Shown here: in pieces, positions 48,896-64,000 of the stretch
How the letters are laid out: each line of letters starts with the position of its first letter
How positions within the stretch are numbered: position 1 is the first letter of the stretch
Source of the DNA: Campylorhamphus procurvoides
Taxonomy: Eukaryota; Chordata; Aves; Passeriformes; Dendrocolaptidae
Length of the DNA: 64,000 nucleotides
Assembly: GCA_013396655.1 (NCBI GenBank)
Contig: WBMV01002768.1
Location: forward strand, 1,147,448 to 1,211,447
Reading direction: 5' to 3'
Program-made: the position numbers and the translations under genes
Notes under the pieces: generated by a model
Seen by the model: only the letters and a program-made list of their open reading frames with translations
Databases searched by the model: none
Told to the model about the DNA's origin: nothing

Positions 48896-48962
48896 AAAAC
48901 AAAAACAAACAAACAAACAAAATATCAACAAACAAACCAAAAATATCAACAAACAAACCCAA
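48896..48962. repeat. (CAAA)n low-complexity tract
   Basis: AACAAACAAACAAAC units are interrupted by AAATATCAACAAACAAACC, itself present twice. Confidence 0.85.
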
Positions 48963-50139
48963 ACTTCCAGAGGAAAATTAGCCACCAGCATTTGCCACGT
49001 GAGCCAGGTCCAGAAGTTAAGGACCTTTCTGTGAATAAAGCAATGCTCCGGGTCAGCCCCAGCTTTTAATGCTGAAAGGAGGTCCAAGAAACAGAAGAAA
49101 ACCCATCTTTGTGATTACCCCATCCCTTTCCCTCTAACTATTCACCCCAGAGGACATTGTTAACATATAATAACTGGGCATGTCAGAATCAATTAGGCAA
49201 CTCATAATAAAGCAGATGCTGCTATTGTGAGGACCAAGTGTGGGTGCAGCAAGGCCCTCAGCACAGCCTAGGCTGAGCAGATATGATGCTAATTGAATTC
49301 TTGCTGGCAATTTTTCACCCCTAAATGAACAAGAAAGAGAGGAATCTTGGAGTCTCATCTGTTTAGCTTGTGAACAAAAAAAATGTTTTGAAGCCCAGCA
49401 AATGAACAACCTAATCCATGGAGATGTTTAGCAGGAGGGAGATAGTGACTATGGGTTGTGCCCTGTTCTCACCATACCAGCAGGGGTCAGGGACTTGGTT
49501 ATTTTGTTTAATCTTAAGGAAACTGAGCATTTCTGCAGTTTTGCCTTGGCCAGAGGCTGGAGATCCCACGTAAGTAGGTGAGAGGGTTTCCTAGGCTGCC
49601 TTTGGCACATCAGCTGCCACTTGCACCAAGGCAGCTTCAAGGAGGCTCTGACAGCACAGATATTTCAAATATGGACTTAATTAGATCCTGGACACCGGAA
49701 TTCAAAGCTACTCATCTCCACACCCCTTTACTGACAAACCCACATCTAGATCCTGCCTCTCAAACCCATCAATTCTTTCCTTTTTCCCTTTCTAAGGATG
49801 CTGGGAGAGGGAAGCTCCAAGCCCTGGTGTTTAAACCCAGTCAGATGTTCCTGAAACAGCCTCTGACCACTGGGAAGCTGGAAGTACCAGCAGGCAGGAA
49901 ATTTTGGGTGCTCTGGGACCTTAGCAGTGCTCAGCACCCCCTCACCCCAAAAAAGAGAAGAGAGACCTTCCCATGAAGGTGTTCATACCAGTTGGCAAGT
50001 TAAGCCTGACTAAAGTCAAGGTGAGGACTCCCAGATTTCTACATGGATGGGAACCTAAATTCCAGGGTTAAACCAGCTGGGTATTATTTTTTGTCTGACA
50101 GCCTCATTTTTAATCACCACTGGCACAAAAGAGTCAATT

Positions 50140-50560
50140 TTTCCACCTCACAATTATTGGTGAATAATTAAGTCTCTTCTAGTAACCTTATGCAGAGAAT
50201 GCCTTTTAAACGAATATATTTTCCATTTGATTTTTGTTAGCTGCTAAATGAAAATTGGGAAAAATAGGCTAACTACAACTATGCTAATTAAGTTGCTACA
50301 GTAACCCATAATTATGCTCACATTGATCACCTTTGTGCTGGAGACTTTAACCTGTTGTGATTTGCAATTAGTGTTGGGGGCTTTAAGGTACCATCTTCTC
50401 TCCACTGGTCTGGGTAGAGTTTGAATTGAAAGTGTGGAAACAAACCCTCTGCTTGTGAACCTGTAATTGTGGTAGTTTAGGAGGGATTTTATTAGCAGCC
50501 AGCCTCTGTCAGAGAGCTGGGCTGGGTTTAAGCATGCTTAGATGACTTTGTCAAAACACT
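50140..50560. promoter_or_regulatory. Candidate conserved non-coding block
   Basis: Repeat-free AT-rich DNA with GAATAATTAAGTC, GCTAATTAAGTTG, CCATAATTATGC and GCAATTAGTG homeodomain-type cores plus CACCTTTGTG, a TCF/SOX-like site. The densest such block between BSX and HSPA8. Inference. Confidence 0.4.
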
Positions 50561-52335
50561 TGGAGTAAGGAAAGAAGGAATTTGTTAAATCTAGTAATTT
50601 TATTGCTCTGAAATAGGGGGAGCCCAGTATTGCCCATATTTATGAGGCCATTCAGAGCTGATTTATTCCCTGAGACTACAGAGACAAAAATCAAGCCATT
50701 ACAACCTTTTAAAAGCTTTCATGCAACAAACTTAAAAATATCCATTGCTGACAGATGCAAGCTGTCAATAAGGAATTTAAGAACTCAGTATGAAGAGTGG
50801 AAAGCGTGCAAAGTCTTGATAAACATCTCAAATTGGGTCTTACTCAGTGGGAAACAAGTAGTTTATAGTGGTAATTGTAAAGGGCATTTTACATTGAATC
50901 AATTAAATGAAAATCTTTTAAACCCTTTTTAAAAAGAGACCTTTTTAAGTTAACAGGTGATTTTAATTGGAACCATAGGACTTGCATCACAGGAGGTGTG
51001 GGGGGTTTTTGTTGAGGGATTTTTTTTGGAAGCATTCAATATAAGGCAAAATCGATATACTTCCATCAGGATTCGAACTCCTAGAGTCTTACAAGTTGAA
51101 TAGTGAAGCCAAGCAAGAATTACAGTTTGCTCTGGGTTTGTAAGAATTTTTCTAGCAATTAAATATGTCTCCATCACAACTCGTGAATTATGAAAGATGC
51201 AGAAGAATTTATCAAGACTTAGTTGCTTAGGAGAATTTCTTTTAGTCAGAATCTTCTGCCAGAACCTACTGTAGAACTTTTTTAGAGGTACTTTACCTTG
51301 AAAGATGATGTCAAACATCCACACTGACACAATCAAAAGCAGTAATTGCATGTAAGCAGAATTTTACTTATAAATTCCTTTTCTTACTTCACAGCCCTAA
51401 AATATGCTCTGCAGAATTAGCAGCAGCAGGCAATGCCTGTGAAGCTGAGGGACAAATGCCATGAGCACAAAAAGCAAAATGTCACTTTTAGCCATTGCCT
51501 TTTAGAGCTTGGGCATTCCTTCTCTTCCCAATGCTCTGCAACCCACCAAATCCAGCACTATCTGCCCTGCAAGGTGTGATCCAGTAACACCAGCTGCCCA
51601 CCTGGGAGGAGAAGAGGGAAAACAAGGGGCAGGAATGACACTCCCTCCCCAGAGAAAGGCTTGGAACCAGTTCCTCTACAGAGCCTTAGGGGCAGACATT
51701 AACTGGGTTAAGCTGTGGATCCTTTATTCCTCAAAAATAAACTTCAAATTTGAGTCTCAGCTCCTAAAAGTCAGAGGGAAATGTCTGGTGTGTCTCATCC
51801 CAACAGGGACAGCTGAGATCCAGGGGAGTGGGGCAGCAGAAAGGGCAGAAATTGCTTCACACAACCTGCATTTTCTTCTCAGCTTTGAGTGGAAAAAATA
51901 CCTCAAAGGGGCACTGAGGAGGTCCACAGGGGAATAAACACAGGAAGAGGAGAGAGAGCCTGGCTGATCTGGCCACCACCCCCCAGCAGTGTCAGCAGCT
52001 CCTGGGATTTAACTGTGATCTTAGTGAGACAGTGTAGGTTCCTTAAAACAACCCTGGAGTTACATCCAAGTTTTTCCAAGAAATAAAAATGTTCAAAGCC
52101 TCTGAAAGAAGCATTGAAGCCTCTTGAATGTGGGGGAAAAAAAACCCTGGAGAAATAGCCTGGCTGAGTGATAGGATAGGAGAGCACCAAGGATGGGCAT
52201 CCCAACATCTTCCCTCCCTGAACTGGAGGATTGAAGCCAGCCAGGTTGAACACATGAAGCATTGCCATGAGTATATTTATTTTACGGAAGCGTTTGGGTC
52301 ATGAGAAACACGAAACCCCCTAAATATAAACAGCA

Positions 52336-52485
52336 CATATTCCCTGGAAGGGTTCAAGGCTATGTTGGATGGGACTTGGAGAAACCTGGGCTGCTGGAAG
52401 GTGGCCCTGCCCACAGCAGCGAGCTGGACTAGATGAGCTTTAAGGTCCCTTCCACCCCAAACCGTTCTGGGATTCTGGACTACAG
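52336..52485 (+). mobile_element. CR1 LINE 3'-end fragment
   Basis: TTCCCTGGAAGGGTTCAAGG, TTGGATGGGACTTGGAGAAA, TGGACTAGATGAGCTTTAAG and GTCCCTTCCACCCCAAACCG follow CR1 3' order, sense strand. Confidence 0.9.
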
Positions 52486-53905
52486 GGGTGGTTTGAATCC
52501 CTCCTGCTCTTCCCTCCCCCTGCAGCGACTCCCTTGCTCTCCCCCCCAGAGCAGGGGAGGGGAGCCAGCAGCAATGCAGCCCCCTCAGCCTCGGCATCAG
52601 CCCTCCCTCCCTCCCTGGAATTGCTGTGCTTCTGCCGTACCCCAAGTGATTAGTGGGAGTGTAAAGTTATGGAGTGAGAGATCCAATCACAGGCACAACT
52701 TCAACTCTGCACAGGCCTGGCTGAAAGGGTAAACTGTTCCACAGGTTTTTTTCATGCCTGCAACAATCTACACAAATAGGCTTTTAAATTAAGCAGTGAT
52801 TTGGAATATAAGTGAGTGCATTTAAGCCGCTAAGAGATGGAAAGATCCTAATGGCTGAAATATTTGTCATATCACAAATAAACTGGCTGTATGGGGAGCT
52901 ACTAATATAACTAATTTTTACCAAATCCTTCACTGCTCTGTGACAGAAAATGAGGTCAGCATAGGTTGAGGCAACAGCAAATGAGCAGCTGTCAGAAGGC
53001 AGCACAGAATACTGATAAAGGACTCTGCTGCCTGCCCACAGAAACAGGAATCAGTTTGTTCAAATTAAGATATAGCTTTTCCAGAGCATCCAGGGTTATA
53101 ATGGAAAGGTACCAATGAATACATGCTTTCAATGGATCCAGGATACAAGAGCATTCTGAGGTATTTCCTCCCTACACCCCCAGCCCTAGGCTCATCCCAT
53201 TTTATCCACAACTTTATCATGAGGTCTGTGTGATTTTGGAAGGCACTGGGGTGTCAAAGAAGGCAGGAGGTGCCTGGGGAGGTGATGAGAATCCCTGGGA
53301 TTCCTACAGTTCCTCTGGAATTTTTCAGTTACAGGAATTAAATCTGACTTAATCTGTCACTCACAAGGAGGAAAAGTGAAATGAAGGGGAATTTGGAGGA
53401 CTTGACCCACTTTAATAGAGAAAAAAACAATCCCAGTATCCATAGAGATGGTGCCTGGCAGTGCCTGGAGCAGCTCTTGCACCTCTAGGGGTTGAGGAGC
53501 TCCCCAAAATCACCCAATTTCTGTCAATACAAGGTGCTCTAAGCTGCCATGTGGAGGATAACACATCCAGGGAAGAGGGAGAAGCTTCATGTCAGGGCTG
53601 CAGCAACAGCCTGTGTTTTTCCTGCCATACTCTGAAGGCTGCCTCAAACATTTGGGACCAACTGGGATGCAGCCATAGTCTGGTTATATGAGAAAAACAA
53701 CAGAATTGTTTTCATTCTCAGAAGGAAACCAAGCACACTTTGGAAGGGAAATTTTCTCCCTCCTTTACAGGCATGAGCAGCCTGTCTTTGAATAAGGGGA
53801 GGATTTTGGTCATAATTTTCCCTAAATCGCAAATGAATGAAAAAAAGCAAGTAACTGTTGGACAAATGGGAAACTGAGGCACAAAACGTCCCCCATAATA
53901 ATCTT

Positions 53906-54230
53906 AGAATCACAGAATATCCTGAGCTGGAGAGGATATGTGTGGACCCACAAGGACCACCGAGTCCCACTCCTGGCCCTGCACAGGACACCTCAGCAAC
54001 CCTGCCCTGTCCCTGAGAGTGCTGTCCAAACACTGCCGGAGCTCTGGCAGCCTTGGGGCAGAGCTGCCCTGGGGAGCCTGGGCAGTGCCCGACCACTCTC
54101 TGGGGGAACAACTTTTGCCTAATACTCAACCTAATCCTCCCAGCACAGCTCCAGCCATTCCCTCAGGCCCTGGCATGAGTGTCTTCACCATGGCAGCCCA
54201 AAAGTGACCCCACCATGGCAAAAACAGGTC
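53906..54230 (-). mobile_element. CR1 LINE fragment, antisense
   Basis: AGAATCACAGAATATCCTGA, CCGAGTCCCACTCCTGGCCC and CCTGAGAGTGCTGTCCAAAC place this in the same CR1 subfamily as 30612-30745. It is longer and runs on to CCATTCCCTCAGGCCCTGGC. Confidence 0.88.
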
Positions 54231-57049
54231 AGAGAAGGGACCGGGGCATCCAGTTTTCATTTGGGATGAAATTTAATTCAGGTTTGCTCACATTTAACCC
54301 CAACTCCCTGTGCCACATGAGAAAGGCTCTCCTGGTATCAGTATCCAGGGAGCTTTGACAGCAGAACAGCTATCACTGTGGAGCATCAGCCAATTTAAGA
54401 ATAATAAGCTCAACATGGATTAGCAATAAAACTTAAAGCTCGCTACACTCCCTAAAAGGAACAGTAGAAAGGTTCATATTTGATAACCATTAAATAGTTT
54501 AATGAAATAATTATAACCCAGACTCCTGAGCCCAGCCAGGTTCAATAACTATGAGCTCTAAGCAACAGCATGACCCAAGTTCTGCCATTTTCCCAGTGCT
54601 CCCCAGCAGGCAGAGTGTGTGACCACAAATGAGATTGACTGGAAAGTTGCATTAAAACACCCCCATCAAGGGCAATCATGGATTAAAGGCCACTGTGGCA
54701 CTGCAGTGAGCTGGTCAATATGCTTTATTTTCTACATCACCTCCAATTTTGCCACCCTCCCTCCCACTACTAGTGGGAGTCGATGTGCTGTCGATGCCTG
54801 GTGCTGGCAGAAGCTGCATTAATGCAGGCTCACAAAAGCAGGGCACATGGCATTATCACTTCACTCACTTTCAAATTACAGCCTAATGCTGTCTCCAGGC
54901 AGCCTGTGACGCGTTAACACTATGTGTGGTTTGCTGGTGCTGGGCTAAATATTTCATGGCTAAAGATTTCAGTCGAGATTTGCTGACCAAAATAAACCGT
55001 GGCCCAGTGGGAAATCATTCCTGATAAAGGGAGTTGGGCATTGGAGGAAAATCGACAGGAAAGGGATGATGAAGATGATGTGGGAGAGGAGAAGAAGAGC
55101 AGGGAAGGTGTGAGGGGAGAAGGAGGGCTGCTGAGTCCCTGTGTCTGCTGAGTAAAGGCAGTGGGACAAAAAAATCCAATAAATCCAGTGACGGGGCAGA
55201 GGTGATGAGAAAAACAATACAAGTACCTGCACTTGTACTGTAAAAAACCATACAAGGTACTCACATGTCCAGGTACTCACTTGTACAGGTGCCTCATACA
55301 AGCACCTGCACTTGCTCCCAGGTACAGGCTTAGGTACCCTGTTGCTGCTTTTAAATGTCAAAAAATCCCCCCATGACACATGAGATGCAGGTGGATACAC
55401 CCAGAAAGAAATGCTTTATTTTGGTGGATATGCTTTATTTTCTGCTGAAACTCCTAAACCAGTCCATCACACCTGTACCTGTGCCCTCCTCTGCCACAGA
55501 CTGTGTTATCCCCACTTCCCCAAAGGGCTGGACAGCCCTGGCTTTGCAGCCTGGCAAAGGAAAGCCCTGATCCACTGCTGGTCTGGGTGCAGGGCACAAA
55601 GGCACAAACCTGTTAATCCCTGCTTTTCCCAGCCCCAGGCCTTGTGCATTGACTGTGTTCTCCAGCAAACACTGGGCTTTCAGCTGGAATAAAGCAACCA
55701 CGGAGTCAATCCTCTGATGGAAAAACAGGCTCTTGACCAGGGAGAGGAGGCAAGTGCTGAGGCTCAGCACTGAGCGGGCTCTTGGACTCCTGGTTTAGCT
55801 GCATTTTGGCTTCACATCAAGCCCTTCTATAACAGGAATTTCAAATCACAAATTTTTGAGGGTTTTTTTTTTTGCCCCTTCCTTACAACCAGCTGTTGCC
55901 ACCCATCAGCCAGTTCCTCCCTTTCCTGAGGTGTTCTTATTCCTTTTTTTTTTTTTTTTATGTGGGAGCAGGAGCTCTTCAGGGCTGAGTGAAAGTTAAT
56001 AGCACCTTTGTAGTTGCTATACCCACTGCTTCTAAGATACCCTAAAATACCACTTTGCAAACCCCATTTCCATTGTGTCCCTTAGGGAAACAAAGGCATT
56101 GCACACTATTAATGGGAGGTGCTTCTGTGGAACCAATTAAAGGCCATAAATATTTTGGAGTGATATAATTCAAAACCTTAAGAGGGGCAACCAAAAGAGG
56201 CACCTCTGTGCCATTCCATGGTCAGGTGCTGCTATCTGGTGGCCCAGCATCAGCAGTGCCCCCAGCCTCCCAAACTAAAAGGCATTTAAACACTGCAGTG
56301 CAACACTGATTTCCCTTTCCATTTTGTGAGATTAATGTTTTGGTTATTCCCCTAATTATTATTAGGGGATTGTAACAGCTGGCAGTGTAGAGGATGTTGC
56401 AGTAAGCAGGCACAGGCAGCAAGGGGACACTGAGGGAGTCCTGTCATTGTCCTATGCCAAGGTCACGTGGGACAGGTGAAATTGTTCACAGTGGTGTGTC
56501 CAGGGCTGTGTTTGGGGTTTGTGGTGAAAACAGGGATGATCACACAGGGATGGTTCAGTTGCTGCTGAGCAGCACAGGCCTAACCTACTTCTCACCCCAC
56601 CAGTGTAGGCTGGGGGTGCACAAGATGCTGGGAGGGGACACAGCTGGGACAGGTGGACAGGTGAGCCCAACAGATACCCCAGACCTTATGACATCATGCT
56701 CAGTACAGACCTGGGGGAAGGAGAGGGAAGACAGCATAGGAATTTGTCCTCCCTACTCACCATCAGGTGTGATGGGAGCCTGGCTGTCCTGGCAATGGCT
56801 GAACACTTACCTGTGATGCAAAATTTGGAATTCTCTTTTACCAATTGTGAACCCACAGGCTCTCTCAGCATCCTTGTGGCCTCAAGTGTCACACGCAGCT
56901 CTGGCACTACAAGCTAAAAACGACGTGAGAAGGTACTTCAAATGCCACAGACAGCTGAGGAATCTGTTTGCCCAGTCTGGACGTGATCTCATTAAGTGGA
57001 CATGAGCTCTGCCCAGAATCCCATAGCAGGATGCACAGGAGCAGCTCAG

Positions 57050-57145
57050 AGCTGTGCTAGAGGTTTAGACTGGACATAGGAAATACTTATTGAGGGTGAG
57101 TAAACACTGGGACAGGCTCCCAGAGCTGGGTGGTGCCTCAGGTCT
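57050..57145 (+). mobile_element. CR1 LINE internal fragment
   Basis: TTTAGACTGGACATAGGAAA, TTGAGGGTGAGTAAACACTG and GGACAGGCTCCCAGAGCTGG match the CR1 segment that precedes the 3' end. Confidence 0.75.
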
Positions 57146-57733
57146 GGCATTTGAATGTCTTAACACCAGGTTTTCCTTTTCAGACCCACTCAGGCAGCTG
57201 GACCTATCACCTCCAGTCCTTTCCCACTGATTCTTTCCCCTATGGATTTTCATGCACTCCAGTTACTAACTTTTGTCATTCCACTGCTCCAGGCTTGACG
57301 GGATTTATATAGCTGCTGCTATTTATTTATTAATACATAGCAATAGTTTTCATAAGCTACCTAAACATTACTGCCAATTATTGCTGAAAATGCCACCTAT
57401 AACATCCCCCCCATCCAGCAACACCTTCTCCAAACCTTGAGCCACCTCAGGACTCACCTTCCTCCTAGTCAGGATACTTCAGCTCTTAAATGTTTCCAAG
57501 ACCAATTAATTATTCAGTTATTTTCTCCTGTCAATCAATGATAACCAGCTTCCAAGTAGCACCTCATTCTAAAGCACCAGCTCCCTTTTTGCTAGTACAG
57601 TACACCTATGTGGATCCTGCTCAGGTACCATTATCCGTATTTACCCTTCTATTTTTATTTTCTCCTAACGTTGGTCAGGACTGCATGCACAAATAAGCAA
57701 AGACAGAGACAGGGTGATGCCCATTAAATAGTT

Positions 57734-57739
57734 TTTATT
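57734..57739 (-). terminator. HSPA8 poly(A) signal
   Basis: TTTATT on the plus strand reads AATAAA on the HSPA8 strand, about 280 bases after the stop codon, a normal HSPA8 3' UTR length. Confidence 0.75.
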
Positions 57740-58014
57740 CTTTTAGGACATGAACTGCATTTCCACTTGTTACAGTACTGTAAAGTGCAATGGTATTCAT
57801 CTCCCTCCTGTGCACACTTTCAAGTATTTAAAATGCCCAGAAAATGTGTTTGTTTTTTTTTTTTCTTTTGAACCTTTTTTACAGCAGCTGAGTTATGGAG
57901 TTTTAATCTGGCAAAACCAACCAAAATGTGCCTACAGGTTTAGGTCCTTCACTCTAACCCCCACCCAGGGGTCCTCCAACACTAACTGCTAGTGGAATGC
58001 ATTTCCCAGTGTCC

Positions 58015-62825
<4,811 letters not shown>

Positions 62826-62924
62826 CTTGTCTGAAAAAAATCAAGAAAATAAAAAGAATTAATTTAGCTATAAGGGAAGAGTTACCAAAGGTTGCCTAGT
62901 GAAGCTGTTGCTGCCCTATCCCTT

Positions 62925-63038
62925 AAGTGTTCAAGGCCAGGTTGGAGCAACCTGGTCTACTGGAAAGTGTTGCTGCCCAGGCCAAGTTGCAATCGGATGA
63001 TCTTTAAGATTCCTTCCAACCCAATGCACTCTGCTACT
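62925..63038 (+). mobile_element. CR1 LINE 3'-end fragment in HSPA8 5' region
   Basis: GTGTTCAAGGCCAGGTTGGA, GCAACCTGGTCTACTGGAAA and GATTCCTTCCAACCCAATGC are the sense CR1 3' end. The same fragment appears again at 63432-63545 because the block is duplicated. Confidence 0.85.
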
Positions 63039-63149
63039 CCACGATGACCTCTAGAGTCCCAGTCCCGTTACCCCACGTGGCACAAGCACACCGCGTGCAT
63101 TCCCCGCCTCCGCCGCTTGGTGGCTCACTACCCCCACCACGTGGCGCGG

Positions 63150-63170
63150 GACTACAAATCCCAGCGTGCC
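63150..63170 (+). promoter_or_regulatory. ZNF143/THAP11-type promoter site
   Basis: ACTACAAATCCCAGCGTGCC matches the ZNF143 (SBS) consensus ACTACAATTCCCAGCATGCC at nearly every position. Such sites sit close to transcription starts, so this supports promoter identity for the duplicated block. The twin site is at 63657-63677. Confidence 0.75.
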
Positions 63171-63325
63171 CCGCGCCGCGTGCGGCTAGACGGGCCCGGG
63201 AGCTGCCGGGAAATGGAGTCCCTGCGGGGCGGGTCCCCACGCTGGCCAAGCCCCAGCTCGGTGCAGCACCAACTCCCCTGTGACCCATTGCCTTTTCCTC
63301 CCCCCATCCCGCACGGGGCCGTTTN

Positions 63326-63396
63326 CTCCGCTGGGCTCCGCTTCGCTCAATGCGCGGCGCCCGGAGCTCCGCGCTTTTATACCCGCCCAGAACCTT
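63326..63396 (-). promoter_or_regulatory. HSPA8 core promoter and start of exon 1 (isolated 71-bp piece)
   Basis: Read on the minus strand it has TTCTGGGCGGG, then TATAAAA (63381-63375), then a GC-rich stretch where transcription should begin near 63350. HSPA8 has a TATA promoter and a non-coding first exon, so position and strand fit. It is bounded by single N characters at 63325 and 63397, and no exon 1 donor is visible before the left N, so part of exon 1 and intron 1 is missing. Confidence 0.75.
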
Positions 63397-63397
63397 N

Positions 63398-63831
63398 GTT
63401 GCCTAGTGAAGCTGTTGCTGCCCTATCCCTTAAGTGTTCAAGGCCAGGTTGGAGCAACCTGGTCTACTGGAAAGTGTTGCTGCCCAGGCCAAGTTGCAAT
63501 CGGATGATCTTTAAGATTCCTTCCAACCCAATGCACTCTGCTACTCCACGATGACCTCTAGAGTCCCAGTCCCGTTACCCCACGTGGCACAAGCACACCG
63601 CGTGCATTCCCCGCCTCCGCCGCTTGGTGGCTCACTACCCCCACCACGTGGCGCGGGACTACAAATCCCAGCGTGCCCCGCGCCGCGTGCGGCTAGACGG
63701 GCCCGGGAGCTGCCGGGAAATGGAGTCCCTGCGGGGCGGGTCCCCACGCTGGCCAAGCCCCAGCTCGGTGCAGCACCAACTCCCCTGTGACCCATTGCCT
63801 TTTCCTCCCCCCATCCCGCACGGGGCCGTTT
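63398..63831. repeat. 434-bp direct repeat, right copy
   Basis: Second copy of 62891-63324, starting right after the N at 63397 and continuing into unique GC-rich sequence after 63831. It includes a CR1 3' end at 63432-63545. Confidence 0.93.
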
Positions 63832-64000
63832 TCCGCACCCCTTCCTTCCTCCCCGCCTTTAGGCACTGCATTCCCCGGCGCGTCCGCGCACCGCCCCGGG
63901 CGGCCCCTCCGGAAAGCAGCATGGCGCTGCGCCGCCTCCAGCCTTCCCTCTGCCACCCGTTTCACCAGAACCGCGGGGGGGGGGAGGGTGGGGGGGGGAA
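63832..64000. other. GC-rich terminal sequence, probably distal HSPA8 promoter region
   Basis: CpG-rich DNA ending in a G homopolymer. An ATG at about 63921 opens a short frame on the plus strand that runs into the G run; I do not call it a gene. Confidence 0.4.

Larger units (their letters stand above)
40951..57720. other. Gene-poor interval between BSX and HSPA8
   Basis: About 17 kb without a supported coding exon. Contents noticed: CR1 pieces (42630, 52336, 53906, 57050), microsatellites (47.7 kb, 48.9 kb), a pyrimidine tract (47110-47160) and two TAAT-rich candidate regulatory blocks (46640-47060 and 50140-50560). A lncRNA could be present but cannot be recognised by eye. Confidence 0.6.
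62891..63324. repeat. 434-bp direct repeat, left copy
   Basis: Identical, as far as I could compare, to 63398-63831 (offset 507). It contains a CR1 3' end, two CACGTG E-boxes (63074-63079 and 63138-63143) and a ZNF143-type site. It ends at the N at 63325. Probably a false duplication made at a sequence gap. Confidence 0.93.

Noticed and set aside
49578..49976. 132-codon plus-strand frame
   Set aside because: Ordinary composition, no domain, no splice context, no neighbour supporting a gene.
50950..51351. 133-codon minus-strand frame
   Set aside because: Looked at as a possible mitochondrial insertion or retro-element; composition and motifs do not fit either.
51509..51937. 142-codon plus-strand frame
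   Set aside because: No recognised motif or conserved splice structure; chance frame in non-coding DNA.
52277..52645. 122-codon minus-strand frame
   Set aside because: Overlaps a CR1 3' end on the opposite strand; no recognisable domain.
53644..54129. 161-codon minus-strand frame
   Set aside because: Runs through a CR1 fragment and is not collinear with CR1 ORF2 protein; chance frame.
63921..64000. Short plus-strand frame starting MALRRLQPS at the window end
   Set aside because: Runs into a poly-G tract and lies in a promoter-like CpG region with assembly trouble; no evidence of a gene.

Overview
This window is vertebrate nuclear DNA, almost certainly from a bird. It has long introns, many fragments of CR1 retrotransposons (the dominant avian LINE) in both orientations, CpG-rich promoters, and the gene order CRTAM - JHY - BSX - HSPA8. 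That order is the same as at human 11q24.1, whose avian counterpart I recall as chromosome 24. The species cannot be fixed from the sequence. I reconstructed four protein-coding genes exon by exon from splice sites, reading phase and family knowledge. I also found three intron-hosted U14 (SNORD14) snoRNAs.

Layout. At 1411-11834 (+) lies CRTAM, an immunoglobulin-superfamily adhesion receptor of activated T/NK cells: 11 coding exons, about 431 residues. At 12.7-13.4 kb a CpG-rich promoter region, with a textbook RFX X-box and a minisatellite, precedes JHY (14101-29426, +), a gene of ependymal motile cilia: 7 coding exons, about 731 residues. A stretch of about 7 kb without recognisable coding exons follows (29.6-36.4 kb). 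BSX (36733-38905, -) is a homeobox transcription factor of hypothalamus and pineal: 3 exons, 238 residues. From 39.4 to 57.7 kb there are no coding genes, only AT-rich homeodomain-motif-dense blocks that look like conserved regulatory DNA, plus scattered CR1 pieces and microsatellites. HSPA8 (58015-62825, -) encodes the constitutive chaperone Hsc70: 8 coding exons, exactly 646 residues. SNORD14 copies sit in its introns 5, 6 and 8.

The genes do not form one pathway. Their proximity is ancient synteny, and the gene-poor DNA around BSX is probably its regulatory territory (inference).

Sequence quality. At the right end a 434-bp block occurs twice (62891-63324 and 63398-63831). The copies bracket a 71-bp piece of the HSPA8 core promoter flanked by single N characters. 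This looks like an assembly artefact and leaves HSPA8 exon 1 incomplete.

Most notable observations: (1) BSX intron 2 holds a roughly 217-bp AAAAG array that becomes an adenosine-free pyrimidine tract running up to the 3' splice site, so the nearest possible branch-point adenosine is about 240 nt upstream; (2) an RFX X-box in the promoter of the cilia gene JHY; (3) two SNORD14 copies that differ at one base beside a diverged third; (4) a 19-bp hairpin in a JHY intron; (5) the duplicated HSPA8 promoter block. I found no sign of a new enzymatic or defence system.
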